Shown: positions 51,067 through 59,901, counted from the first letter of the stretch. The stretch: DNA of 64,000 nt from Rhodovulum sulfidophilum (GCA_003241785.1 QFPW01000018.1:1-64000), one strand, 5' to 3'. Translations and numbers: made by a program. Notes: a model not told the origin generated them from the letters alone.

Positions 51067-52101
51067 TTACGAGGAGGCGCCGATCTGCTGGGCCGCGGCG
51101 CGGACCTTCTCGATCACCGCTTCCGGCATCGGGATGTAGCCGAGCGATTCCGCGCTTTCCTGGCCGGTGGTCAGGCCATATTCGATCATGTCCTTCAGCG
51201 CCTTGACCTTGGTCTCGTCCTGGCCGTCCTTGTAGAAGAGCATCCAGGTGAAGGTCGCGATCGGATAGGCGCCGTCGCCCTGCGGGTCGGTGATGAAGGC
51301 GCGCATGTTCGAGTCGAACTCGGCCGAGGCCAGCGCGAGCGCGCCGCCTTCGCCGCCGGGCGCGACGAATTCACCCTTGGCGTTCTCGAGCGTCGCCATC
51401 GGCGCGCCGGTCAGCTTGGCGTAGCCGTATTCGACGTAGCCGATCGCGCCCGGGGTCTGCAGCAGGGTGGCGGTCACGCCGTCGTTCTTCGGCGCCTTGA
51501 CGACGCGGTTGATCGAGGGCCACTGCACCGAGGTGCCGGCGCCGACCGTGCTCGCGAACTCGGGGTCGATCGCGGCGAGGTGGCTGGTGAAGTTGAAGGT
51601 CGTGCCCGAGGAGTCCGAGCGGACGACGACGGTGATCGGCAGGTCCGGCAGCGTCGCGTCGGGGTTCGCCGCGGCGATCGCCGGGTCGTTCCACTTCTCG
51701 ATCTTGCCTTCGAAGATGTCGCCGTAGACCGCGCGGGGCAGCTTCAGCTCGGTGACGCCCGGCAGGTTGTAGGCGAGCACGATCTCGCCGGCGGTCATCG
51801 GCAGCAGCACGACGCCGTTGGCGACCTTGGCGATGTCCTCGTCCTTCATCGCCGCGTCGCTGGCGGCGAAGTCGACGACGCCGTTGATCAGGTCCTGGAT
51901 GCCGGCGCCCGAACCCTTCGACTGGTAGTCGATGGTCACGCCGTCGGCGTTGTTCGAGCTGAAGTCCTTGAACCAGGCGGAGTAGATCGGGAAGGGGAAG
52001 CTGGCGCCGGAGCCGGTGATCCGGGTTTCGGCCTGGGCCGGCGCGACCGCGGCTGTCGCCACCGTGGCGACCGCGGCGAGGGCGGCGAGGAGCTTGCGCA
52101 T
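51067..52101 (-). CDS. pstS: Phosphate-binding periplasmic protein PstS
   Basis: The 344-residue protein has a signal peptide (MRKLLAALAAVATVATAAVA, cleavage after AQA). Phosphate ligands sit in ITGSGASFPFPIYSAWF, IDYQSKGSGAG and VVRSDSSGTTFNFT. It is the first gene of pstSCAB. ATG 52101 with GTGAG upstream is preferred to a GTG 12 bases earlier. Confidence 0.94.
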   Translation of the reverse strand: MRKLLAALAAVATVATAAVAPAQAETRITGSGASFPFPIYSAWFKDFSSNNADGVTIDYQSKGSGAGIQDLINGVVDFAASDAAMKDEDIAKVANGVVLLPMTAGEIVLAYNLPGVTELKLPRAVYGDIFEGKIEKWNDPAIAAANPDATLPDLPITVVVRSDSSGTTFNFTSHLAAIDPEFASTVGAGTSVQWPSINRVVKAPKNDGVTATLLQTPGAIGYVEYGYAKLTGAPMATLENAKGEFVAPGGEGGALALASAEFDSNMRAFITDPQGDGAYPIATFTWMLFYKDGQDETKVKALKDMIEYGLTTGQESAESLGYIPMPEAVIEKVRAAAQQIGASS

Positions 52102-52160
52102 GTGTGAACTCACGAATGAGGGATCGGGGAACGTTTCGGGGCGATAGATGCCACCTGATT

Positions 52161-52189
52161 GCGACAGTTCCGTGGCAGTTCGGCGACAA
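52161..52189 (-). promoter_or_regulatory. Predicted triple Pho box upstream of pstS
   Basis: On the minus strand TTGTCGC, CTGCCAC and CTGTCGC repeat every 11 bases with spacers CGAA and GGAA, the pattern of PhoB-bound direct repeats. CATCTAT lies about 11 bases downstream as a possible -10. It is 60 bases from the pstS start. Confidence 0.65.
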
Positions 52190-52285
52190 TTTCTTCATGC
52201 GTCGCGAGCCCGCGCGGACCGGGCCCGGAGGCACATTTTATCCATACATATCAATGCAATGGGGCTTGTCCGGAGGCTCCCGGCC

Positions 52286-52327
52286 CGCGTCCCGGCGGGG
52301 ACCGGGAGCCCGCCGGGACGCGCTTTG
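52286..52327 (+). other. 14-bp hairpin upstream of the sigma-54 activator gene
   Basis: Arms 52286-52299 and 52309-52322 are perfectly complementary around a 9-base loop, followed by CTTTGTG. It stands between divergent pstS and the regulator gene. It could insulate the two promoters, attenuate the regulator, or be an extragenic palindrome. Confidence 0.5.
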
Positions 52328-52480
52328 TGTCACGAAACGGCAAAGATTTCGTGCCAGTCGCGGCGCGACTCACCCCCCTGCCCGGCCCTCGGGGCCCCGC
52401 CTTTCGGCCCGGCGGCGGCGGCCCGCGATGGACAAGGCCGGCGGTTCATGGTTCGCTTCCTCCCGGGAGGAAAGCGCCGG

Positions 52481-54364
52481 GTGACACGAGCGCGCGACCA
52501 TATCGTCGAGATCGAGGAGGTCCTGTCCGGGCGCGGAGCGGGGCGCGATCCGCTTGTGATCGACTCCTGGCGCCGCTGCGTGACCGAGCACGGACTCGAT
52601 CCCGCGCGCAACTGCGAGGCCTTCATCCTTTCGGAGGGCGAGCTCCGCTCCCACCGCCAGCAATCGGAGGAGCTGATCGCGATCGCCCGCTCGGGGCTCG
52701 AGTCGCTCTACGCCCAGGTGGCGGGCCAGGACTATGTATTGCTGCTCGGCGACGCGGCCGGGGTCGCGGTCGAATTCCTCGGCGATCCGCATTTCGACAA
52801 GCGGCTGCGCAAATCCGGGCTCTACCTCGGCGCGGAATGGTCGGAGGGGCGCGCCGGTACCTGCGCCATCGGCGCCTGCATCGCCTCGGGCCAGGCGCTG
52901 ACCATCCACCAGACCGACCATTTCGACGTGGCGCATACCCCGCTCTCCTGCACCGCCGCGCCGATCTACGACACGGGCGGCGAATTCGCCGCCGTGCTCG
53001 ACATCTCGCTCCTCTCCTCGCCGATCGAGAAGACCAGCCAGAACCTCGCGCTGCACCTCGTCGCCTCGACCGCGCGGCGGATCGAGCTCGCGAACCTGAT
53101 GGCGCGCACCCGGCACGAATGGGTGCTGCGCTTCTCGCGCTCGCCGGAATTCCTCGACGTCGATCCGGAGGCGGCGATCTCGCTCGACGGCTCGGGCCGG
53201 ATCATCGGCATGACACATATCGGCGCGCAGATGCTGGCGCGCGCCGCCGGTCTCGACTGGCGCCGGCCCGAACGGATCGTCGGCCAGCCGCTCGGGCGCT
53301 TCTTCGAGATGGACGTGGACGACCTCGCCGATCTGACGCGCCAGCGGCCGACGCGCGACCGGATGGTGGTGGCCCGCGACGGCGAGCGCCTGTTCGCCCA
53401 TGCGATCGAGCCGCAGCGGGTCCGGCGCGCGCCCGTGGCGCCGGTGCCGAAGGCGCTCGGCGCGCTCGGCCAGGGGCCCGAGATCGCCCGGCTGCAGGCG
53501 AAGGCGCTGAAGCTCGCGCGCACGCGGCTCCCGATCCTGATCCAGGGCGAGACCGGCACCGGCAAGGAGTTCCTCGCCCGCGCGCTGCACGAGGCGAGCG
53601 GGCGCGCGGGCGCCTTCGTCGCGGTGAACTGCGCCGCGATCCCGGAGAGCCTGATCGAGGCCGAGCTCTTCGGCCACGCGCCGGGCGCCTTCACCGGCGC
53701 GAGCCCGCGCGGCCGCAAGGGGCTGGTCGACGAGGCGGATGGCGGCACGCTCTTCCTCGACGAGATCGGCGACATGCCGCTGCCGCTTCAGGCGCGTCTC
53801 CTGCGCGTGCTCGCGGAGGGCGAGGTGGCGCCGGTCGGTGCCGCGCGGCCCCGGCGCGTGAACCTGCGCGTCCTCTCGGCCTCGCACCGCGACCTGCCCG
53901 ATCTCGTCCGCCAGGGCGCGGTGCGCGAAGACCTGTACTACCGGCTCTCCGCCGCCACGCTCACCCTGCCCCCGCTGCGGGAGCGCGCGGATTTCGACTG
54001 GCTCGCCGCGCGGCTGCTCAACGCGACCGCCGAGGCGGCCGCTGGCGCGCGTCTCTCGACGGCGGCGCTGGCGCGGCTCCGGGCGCATGACTGGCCCGGC
54101 AACCTGCGCGAGCTCTCGAACGTGCTCGCGGTCGCCGCCGCGCTCTGCGAGAGCGAGACGATCCTGCCCGAGGACTTGCCCGAAACGGTCGCGGCGCCGC
54201 GCCTCGCGACGCCCGCGGCGCCGGAGCGGGCCGAAGCCACGGCGCTGCGCGCCGCGCTCGCGGCCTCGGGCGGCAATGTCTCGGCCGCCGCGCGCCGGCT
54301 CGGCATCGACCGCACCACCGCGCATCGCCGGATGCGTCGGCTCGGGGTCGAGCGGGCGCGCTGA
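52481..54364 (+). CDS. Sigma-54-dependent activator, AcoR-like
   Basis: The 627-residue protein starts with a GAF-type sensor region (residues about 50-240, including VLLLGDAAGVAVEF) and a PAS-like linker. The AAA+ core follows with Walker A GETGTGKE, the sigma-54 contact loop GAFTGA, Walker B TLFLDEIGD and an R-finger region LYYRLSAATLTLPPLRER. The C-terminal Fis-type helix-turn-helix ends SAARRLGIDRTTAHRRMRRL. AcoR proteins respond to acetoin or similar small molecules. GTG 52481 is chosen since GGGAGGAAAG is well placed; ATG 52448 is the alternative. It probably controls the operon at 54979. Confidence 0.85.
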   Translation: MTRARDHIVEIEEVLSGRGAGRDPLVIDSWRRCVTEHGLDPARNCEAFILSEGELRSHRQQSEELIAIARSGLESLYAQVAGQDYVLLLGDAAGVAVEFLGDPHFDKRLRKSGLYLGAEWSEGRAGTCAIGACIASGQALTIHQTDHFDVAHTPLSCTAAPIYDTGGEFAAVLDISLLSSPIEKTSQNLALHLVASTARRIELANLMARTRHEWVLRFSRSPEFLDVDPEAAISLDGSGRIIGMTHIGAQMLARAAGLDWRRPERIVGQPLGRFFEMDVDDLADLTRQRPTRDRMVVARDGERLFAHAIEPQRVRRAPVAPVPKALGALGQGPEIARLQAKALKLARTRLPILIQGETGTGKEFLARALHEASGRAGAFVAVNCAAIPESLIEAELFGHAPGAFTGASPRGRKGLVDEADGGTLFLDEIGDMPLPLQARLLRVLAEGEVAPVGAARPRRVNLRVLSASHRDLPDLVRQGAVREDLYYRLSAATLTLPPLRERADFDWLAARLLNATAEAAAGARLSTAALARLRAHDWPGNLRELSNVLAVAAALCESETILPEDLPETVAAPRLATPAAPERAEATALRAALAASGGNVSAAARRLGIDRTTAHRRMRRLGVERAR

Positions 54365-54370
54365 CCCCCT

Positions 54371-54748
54371 TCAGATCCAGCGCAGCGCGGCCACGTCGGA
54401 ATCGTCGGGCTGGTCGTTGAACGCGATCGGCGTGCCGGGCGCCAGCCTGCCGAGGGCGTTGATCAGCCGCTCGAACTGCGCCGTCATCGGCGGCAGGACG
54501 CGCAGCCCCGCCCCGATCACCACCACGTCGTAGCGCCGCGCGTCGAGCGCCGCGCCAAGCTGCGCCTCGACCGTCTCGGCGTCGCGGGTGAGCAGCAGAT
54601 CAGCGGAATGCCCGGCCTTCTCCAGCCGCTCGACCGAGCCGTTCAGCCCGGCCATGACCTTCTCCGCCGACATTCCCTTCGGCGCGTCGGGCGCGTCGAA
54701 GTCGATGAGCGCCGGATCCTCGCCGACGATGAGCACGGACTTTCCCAT
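54371..54748 (-). CDS. Conserved-looking small Rossmann-type protein, function unknown
   Basis: The 125-residue protein starts MGKSVLIVGEDPALIDF and continues with alternating strands and helices, with YDVVVIGAGLRVLP near residue 74. It resembles a small flavodoxin- or receiver-like fold but no family motif is certain. The acidic SDVAALRWI tail is uncharged at its end. It is transcribed toward the regulator gene, sharing the intergenic space with the sigma-54 promoter, so it may belong to the same system. Confidence 0.55.
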   Translation of the reverse strand: MGKSVLIVGEDPALIDFDAPDAPKGMSAEKVMAGLNGSVERLEKAGHSADLLLTRDAETVEAQLGAALDARRYDVVVIGAGLRVLPPMTAQFERLINALGRLAPGTPIAFNDQPDDSDVAALRWI

Positions 54749-54854
54749 TGGATTGGCTCCTTCGGTGACATCGCTTCTCCGGCCTAACCGCGGCGGACCG
54801 CCCTCTAGTTCCCTGATCCGCGCGACGAAAACGCGGCGGCCGCGCCCGTGCGTG

Positions 54855-54872
54855 GCGCCACACCTGTGGCGC
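54855..54872. promoter_or_regulatory. Candidate enhancer (UAS) of the sigma-54 activator
   Basis: GCGCCACA-CC-TGTGGCGC is an 18-bp near-continuous palindrome about 50 bases upstream of the -24/-12 promoter. Its position and symmetry fit a site for the dimeric Fis-type domain of the AcoR-like protein. Only one clear copy is visible. Confidence 0.5.
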
Positions 54873-54922
54873 GCGCGCCGCGACGACCGGGAAACTCTCG
54901 TTGGAAATCAACGCCGGGTGGC

Positions 54923-54937
54923 TGGCACGCACCTTGC
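54923..54937 (+). promoter_or_regulatory. Sigma-54 (-24/-12) promoter
   Basis: TGGCACG-CACC-TTGC matches the sigma-54 consensus TGGCACG-N4-TTGC exactly, with GG and GC at the required spacing. It lies 42 bases upstream of the SDR start, giving a transcription start near 54949. Confidence 0.85.
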
Positions 54938-54978
54938 CTAGCCGGAAGCAAAATCAAAGAACCGGGAGGAAAAGGTTC

Positions 54979-55782
54979 ATGACAAAAGCCCTGAACGGGC
55001 GCGCCGTCATCGTGACGGGTGCCGGGCGCGGGATAGGCGCGGCCATGGCGAAGGCGCTCGCGGAGGCGGGCGGCAGGCTCGCCATCGCGGATATCGACCC
55101 CGGCAACGCCGAGGCGGTGGCGGGCGAGATCCGCGCCGCGGGTGGCGAGGCGATCGCGGTCCAGGCCGATGTGACCGACCGCGCGGCGGTCAAGGCGATG
55201 ATCGCCGCCACGGTCGAGGCCTTCGGCCGGATCGACGTCGTCTTCAACAACGCCGGCATCGCCCAGACCCGGCCGTTCCTGTCGATCACCGAGGAGGACT
55301 GGCGCCGGGTGATGGATGTGAACGGCCTCGGCGTGCTGATCGGCATGCAGGAGGCGGTGAAGCGGTTCCAGGCGCAGGGCAAGGACGCCACCGGTTTCGG
55401 CGGCCGCATCGTCAACACCGCCTCGATCGCGGGCAAGCAGGGCTACGAGCCGCTCGCGCATTACTGCGCCTCGAAATTCGGCGTGGTGGCGCTGACCCAG
55501 GCGGCGTCCCGCGCCTTCGGCAAGGACGGGATCAGCGCCAACTGCATCTGCCCCGGCGTGGTCGCCACCGACATGTGGAAGGTGATCGACAAGGGCTTCA
55601 AGGACGAGGGTCTCACGGGGCGCGACGGCGAGGCCTTCGAGACCTTCTCCGCCGGCATCCTGCTCGGCCGCCCCTCGGTCGCGGAGGATCTCGCCGGCGT
55701 CGCGGTTTTCCTCGCCTCCCCCGCCTCCGACTACATGACCGGGCAGAGCCTGGTCGTCGACGGCGGCATGGTCTTCGTCTGA
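54979..55782 (+). CDS. SDR-family dehydrogenase (acetoin/diacetyl-reductase-like)
   Basis: The 267-residue classical SDR has the NAD-binding TGAGRGIG, NNAG, the catalytic serine in NTASIAG, and YCASK with Tyr and Lys. The end MTGQSLVVDGGMVFV is typical of diacetyl/acetoin and polyol dehydrogenases. It oxidises a secondary alcohol or reduces a ketone. GGGAGGA precedes ATG 54979. It is the first gene of the sigma-54 operon. Confidence 0.83.
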   Translation: MTKALNGRAVIVTGAGRGIGAAMAKALAEAGGRLAIADIDPGNAEAVAGEIRAAGGEAIAVQADVTDRAAVKAMIAATVEAFGRIDVVFNNAGIAQTRPFLSITEEDWRRVMDVNGLGVLIGMQEAVKRFQAQGKDATGFGGRIVNTASIAGKQGYEPLAHYCASKFGVVALTQAASRAFGKDGISANCICPGVVATDMWKVIDKGFKDEGLTGRDGEAFETFSAGILLGRPSVAEDLAGVAVFLASPASDYMTGQSLVVDGGMVFV

Positions 55783-55860
55783 CGGGGGCCACCCCGCGCA
55801 CCTGCCCGGTCCCGCCGACGAGGGGCCGGAAACCCAGAAAAACAAAGACAGGGTAGGACA

Positions 55861-56919
55861 ATGGACACAGTGATAGAGGTGGCGCCCGCCCGCCTCCCGA
55901 GCTCGCTGAAAGGGCTCGGCCTCATCTACGGCCTCGCGATCGTCTCGTGCCTTCTCGTGAACCTGATCGTGCGCGCCGCGCCGATCGGCCCCTGGACCGG
56001 AACGCAGGTGGCCGAGATGTACTGGCTCGACAACGTCACCTGGCAGCTTCTCGCGCTCTGGTGGGTGCTGCTCAGCGTAGTGAGCGGCGGCTTCCCGTTC
56101 CACCGGATCGAGGACCCGATGACCCGCGCCTGGGTCACGCTCGCCGCCGCCTGGGTGGTGGGCTGGCTCTCGGCCAAGGCCATCTACTGGGTCGGGCTCG
56201 ACGCCGACTGGGTGTTCCCGATCGTCGGCTGCGTCTTCTTCTTCATCGCCTTCTTCTCCTTCGCCGGCGAGAACTGGATCGTCGCCGGGATGCCGCCGCG
56301 CCGGCAATTCTTCATCCTGCTGGTGATGATCGCCTTCCTCACCTACGCGGTCACGCATTCCTCGATCCGCTGGATCCCCGCCTGGTGGTTCCCGTTCATC
56401 GAGATGGGCTCGGCCTCCGGCCTGCTCGCCTATCTCACGCGCCGCATGGCCCAGCCGGGCAAGGCGCTGGCGCAGATCGGGATCCTGTTCCTCGTCGTGC
56501 TGGGCTTCCTCATGCTCTCGACCCGGCTCGGGTTCTGGGACATGGCGGCGCCCGGGGTCGGCACCTTCTGGACGCTCGGCTACTTCTCCGACCCGCGCTG
56601 GCTCCTGTGGTTCATGGTCGCCTGCTCGGTCTCCTACGCGCTCTTGATCCAGCTCAGGAACTGGCCCTTCACGCGCGTGCCGATGCCCTGGGGCGGCATC
56701 CTCGCCTGCCTCTTCTGCGCGGCCGTGACCACCGTGGTCACCGCCTTTCTCGCCAGCCTCGTCGGCTCGGTCTTCACCGACATGAACGAGGCGCTGACCT
56801 ACGCCTACATGGGCACGCACTGGTCCTTCGTGATCGCGCTGCTCTTCGGTTTCGGAATGGACCGCCCCTACCTCTGGGCCGGTCAGAAAACACCAGGGAG
56901 CTGGGAAGATGTCGACTGA
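55861..56919 (+). CDS. Unrecognised polytopic membrane protein
   Basis: The 352-residue protein has nine or ten membrane helices (about residues 19-40, 57-80, 88-113, 115-137, 147-169, 171-196, 203-222, 247-266, 279-306 and 319-340). It is rich in Trp, Phe and Tyr. I recognise no family motif. Conserved-looking polar residues within helices include His in YAVTHSSIRW and MGTHWSF. It could be a substrate transporter or a membrane redox component. It sits within the sigma-54 operon and overlaps the next gene by 11 bases. Confidence 0.7.
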   Translation: MDTVIEVAPARLPSSLKGLGLIYGLAIVSCLLVNLIVRAAPIGPWTGTQVAEMYWLDNVTWQLLALWWVLLSVVSGGFPFHRIEDPMTRAWVTLAAAWVVGWLSAKAIYWVGLDADWVFPIVGCVFFFIAFFSFAGENWIVAGMPPRRQFFILLVMIAFLTYAVTHSSIRWIPAWWFPFIEMGSASGLLAYLTRRMAQPGKALAQIGILFLVVLGFLMLSTRLGFWDMAAPGVGTFWTLGYFSDPRWLLWFMVACSVSYALLIQLRNWPFTRVPMPWGGILACLFCAAVTTVVTAFLASLVGSVFTDMNEALTYAYMGTHWSFVIALLFGFGMDRPYLWAGQKTPGSWEDVD

Positions 56920-58030
56920 GACCACCACGATGACCCGCGACGCGTCCAGGGCCACGACGATGAAGGCGCTGCGCTTCCACGCCGCGAGGGATCTCCGCGT
57001 CGAGGAGATCGAGAAGCCCGCGAACCCCGGCCCCGGCCAGGTGCTGGTGCGCAACCGCTTCGTCGGCATCTGCGGCACCGACCTGCACGAATATTCCTAC
57101 GGGCCGATCTTCATCCCGAAGGAGCCGCATCCCTTCACCGGCGCCCATGGCACGCAGGTGCTCGGCCACGAGTTCGGCGGCGTGGTCGAGGCGGTCGGCG
57201 CGGGCGTCACCTCGGTGAAGCCGGGCGACCGCGTCTCGATCCAGCCGCTCGTGATGCCGCGCTCCGGCGACTATTTCGCCGACCGGGGCCTGTTCCACCT
57301 CTCGCCCCAGCTCGCCCTCGTCGGCCTCTCCTGGGTCTCCGGCGGCATGGCGGAATGGGCGCTGGTCAACGACTACAACGTCGCCCCGATCCCGGCCGAG
57401 CTCTCCGACGAGGAGGCGGCGCTGGTCGAGCCAGCCGCCGTCGCAGTCTATGCCTGCGACCGGGGCGGGGTCACGGCCGGGTCGAGCGTCCTCGTCACCG
57501 GCGCCGGCCCGATCGGCGCGCTGACCCTGCTCGCCGCGAAGGCGGCCGGCGCCGCGCAGCTCTTCGTCTCCGACCTCAACGACACCCGCCTCGGCTTCAT
57601 GAAGGAGATGCTGCCCGAGGTCGTCACGCTCAACCCGAAGCGCGACAACGTCGGCGAGGTGATCCGCGCGCAGACCGAGGGCAACGTCGGCTGCGACGTC
57701 GCGATCGAATGCGTCGGCAACGAGCACGCGCTGAAGGCCTGCCTCGACGCGGCGCGCAAGCAGGGCACCGTGGTCCAGACCGGCCTGCACCCGCATGACA
57801 ACCCGCTCGACTGGTTCTCAGTCACCTTCAAGGACGTCGATATCCGCGGGTCCTGGGCCTATCCGACCCACTACTGGCCCCGGGTGATCCGGATGATCGC
57901 GACCGGGCTCCTGCCAGCCTCCAAGGTGGTGACCAAGCGCATCCGACTCGACAACGCGGTGGCGGAGGGGTTCGATGCGTTGCTCGATCCCGCCGGCACC
58001 CAGCTCAAGATCCTGATCGATCTCAACTGA
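56909..58030 (+). CDS. Zinc alcohol dehydrogenase, butanediol-dehydrogenase type
   Basis: The 373-residue medium-chain dehydrogenase shows VGICGTDLHEYSYGPIFIP and LGHEFGGVVEAVG, with catalytic zinc Cys, His and Glu, and the NAD motif GAGPIGALTL. FIP and PHPFTG are typical of (R,R)-2,3-butanediol dehydrogenases. The four structural-zinc cysteines are absent, as also in the Bacillus BdhA form. It would interconvert a vicinal diol or secondary alcohol and its ketone. ATG 56909 has GGGAG 8 bases upstream. Confidence 0.83.
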   Translation: MSTETTTMTRDASRATTMKALRFHAARDLRVEEIEKPANPGPGQVLVRNRFVGICGTDLHEYSYGPIFIPKEPHPFTGAHGTQVLGHEFGGVVEAVGAGVTSVKPGDRVSIQPLVMPRSGDYFADRGLFHLSPQLALVGLSWVSGGMAEWALVNDYNVAPIPAELSDEEAALVEPAAVAVYACDRGGVTAGSSVLVTGAGPIGALTLLAAKAAGAAQLFVSDLNDTRLGFMKEMLPEVVTLNPKRDNVGEVIRAQTEGNVGCDVAIECVGNEHALKACLDAARKQGTVVQTGLHPHDNPLDWFSVTFKDVDIRGSWAYPTHYWPRVIRMIATGLLPASKVVTKRIRLDNAVAEGFDALLDPAGTQLKILIDLN

Positions 58031-58036
58031 CCCGGC

Positions 58037-58061
58037 CGGCGCGCCCCAACGAGGGCGCGCC
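58037..58061 (+). other. Intercistronic hairpin before the monooxygenase gene
   Basis: A 9-bp GC stem (58038-58046 with 58053-58061) sits in the 68-base gap between the alcohol dehydrogenase and monooxygenase genes. It lacks a T run, so transcript processing or partial attenuation is likely. Confidence 0.45.
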
Positions 58062-58098
58062 GCCGGACGGGTAAGACAAACGACACGGAGGAAGAAAC

Positions 58099-59901
58099 AT
58101 GCTCGACGAAACCCCGACCGCGGTGCTGGAGACGGTGCTCGGCCGCTTCAACGACGCGCTCGAACGCGGCGACGCCAAGGCCGCGGCCGCGCTGTTCCAG
58201 GCCGACAGCTACTGGCGCGACCTCGTCGCCTTCACCTGGAACCTCAGGACGATGGAAGGCACCGACCAGATCCTCGCGATGCTGGAAAGCCAGCTTCCGA
58301 AGGTGAAGCCCGGCTCGCTGCGCCTCGACCCAGCCGAGACGCCCTCCGCCTCGGGCGACGTCACCGAAGGCTGGATCGAGTTCGAGACCGAGACCGGCCG
58401 CGGCTATGGCCAGATCCGCCTGAAGGACGGGCTGATCTGGACCCTGCTCACCACCCTTTCCGAGCTGAAGGGATTCGAGGAGCCGAAGGGCCTCCGCCGT
58501 CCGATGGGCGCCGAGCACGGCCATTCGCGCGACCGCAAGAGCTGGAAGGAGAAGCGCGAGCAGGAGGCGGCCGAGCTCGGCTATGCCACGCAGCCCTATG
58601 TCGTCGTGATCGGCGGCGGCCAGGGCGGCATCGGGCTCGGCGCCCGGCTGCGCCAGCTCAACGTGCCGACGATCATCATCGACAAGCACCCCCGCCCGGG
58701 CGACCAGTGGCGCAACCGCTACAAGTCGCTCTGCCTGCACGATCCGGTCTGGTACGATCACCTGCCCTATATCCCGTTCCCCGAGAACTGGCCGGTGTTC
58801 ACGCCGAAGGACAAGATCGGCGACTGGCTCGAATCCTACACCAAGATCATGGAGCTGAACTACTGGTCCTCCACGACCGCCAAGTCGGCGAAATACGACG
58901 AGGCCGCCCAGGAATGGGTGATCACCGTCGACCGCGACGGCGAGGAGGTCGTGCTGCGCCCGAAGCAGCTGGTGCTCGCGACCGGCATGTCGGGCAAGGC
59001 CAACGTGCCCGTCATCCCCGGGCAGGACGTGTTCAAGGGCGAGCAGCAGCACTCGTCCCAGCACCCCGGCCCCGACGCCTACAAGGGCAAGAAGGTCGTC
59101 GTCATCGGCTCCAACAACTCCGCGCATGACATCTGCGCGGCGCTCTGGGAGGGCGGCGCGGACGTCACGATGGTGCAGCGGTCCTCGACCCATATCGTGC
59201 GCTCGGACAGCCTGATGGAGATCGGCCTCGGCGCGCTCTATTCCGAGCAGGCGGTGGCGAACGGCATCACCACCCGCAAGGCCGATCTCATCTTCGCCTC
59301 GCTGCCCTACAAGATCATGCACGAGTGGCAGATCCCGCTCTACGAGCAGATGAAGGAGCGCGACGCGGAGTTCTACCAGGCGCTGGAGGATCGCGGCTTC
59401 ATGCTCGACTGGGGCGCCGACGGCTCGGGCCTGTTCATGAAGTACCTCCGGCGCGGCTCGGGCTATTACATCGACGTGGGCGCCTGCGACCTCGTGATCG
59501 ACGGCTCGATCAAGCTCGTCTCCGGCCGCCAGATCGAGCGCCTCAGCGAGACCGGCGTCGTGCTCGACGACGGCACCGAGCTTCCGGCGGATCTGGTGGT
59601 CTACGCCACCGGCTACGGCTCGATGAACGGCTGGGCGGCCGACCTCATCAGCCAGGAGGTCGCGGACACCGTCGGCAAGGTCTGGGGCCTCGGCTCCGAC
59701 ACGCCGAAGGACCCGGGTCCCTGGGAGGGCGAGCAGCGCAACATGTGGAAACCGACCCAGGTGCCGGCGCTCTGGTTCCACGGCGGCAACCTGCACCAGT
59801 CGCGCCATTACTCGCAGTATCTGTCGCTGCAGCTGAAGGCGCGGCTCGAAGGCCTGCCAACCCCGGTCTACGGGCTGCAGGAAGTCCACCACAGGAGCTG
59901 A
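58099..59901 (+). CDS. NTF2-like domain fused to a class B flavin monooxygenase
   Basis: The 600-residue protein has an N-terminal NTF2/SnoaL-like domain (residues about 8-125), a linker, and a flavoprotein part. The FAD motif IGGGQGG lies at 171-177, the NADP motif GSNNSAHD at 337-344, and the class B identifier region FKGEQQHSSQH at 312-322. The last residue, usually Tyr or Trp-Pro, is His-Pro here. Members oxygenate heteroatoms, ketones or aromatic side chains. Coexpression with two dehydrogenases suggests a ketone substrate. GGAGGAAG precedes ATG 58099. Confidence 0.82.
   Translation: MLDETPTAVLETVLGRFNDALERGDAKAAAALFQADSYWRDLVAFTWNLRTMEGTDQILAMLESQLPKVKPGSLRLDPAETPSASGDVTEGWIEFETETGRGYGQIRLKDGLIWTLLTTLSELKGFEEPKGLRRPMGAEHGHSRDRKSWKEKREQEAAELGYATQPYVVVIGGGQGGIGLGARLRQLNVPTIIIDKHPRPGDQWRNRYKSLCLHDPVWYDHLPYIPFPENWPVFTPKDKIGDWLESYTKIMELNYWSSTTAKSAKYDEAAQEWVITVDRDGEEVVLRPKQLVLATGMSGKANVPVIPGQDVFKGEQQHSSQHPGPDAYKGKKVVVIGSNNSAHDICAALWEGGADVTMVQRSSTHIVRSDSLMEIGLGALYSEQAVANGITTRKADLIFASLPYKIMHEWQIPLYEQMKERDAEFYQALEDRGFMLDWGADGSGLFMKYLRRGSGYYIDVGACDLVIDGSIKLVSGRQIERLSETGVVLDDGTELPADLVVYATGYGSMNGWAADLISQEVADTVGKVWGLGSDTPKDPGPWEGEQRNMWKPTQVPALWFHGGNLHQSRHYSQYLSLQLKARLEGLPTPVYGLQEVHHRS

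Noticed and set aside
52148..52480. N-terminal extension of the sigma-54 activator by about 110 residues
   Set aside because: The extension is arginine- and proline-rich, runs through a strong hairpin and the pstS Pho box, and a good ribosome site exists at GTG 52481.
57181..57360. Loss of structural-zinc cysteines in the alcohol dehydrogenase as a sign of decay
   Set aside because: The Bacillus-type butanediol dehydrogenase also lacks this cysteine lobe, so it is a subfamily trait and not damage.
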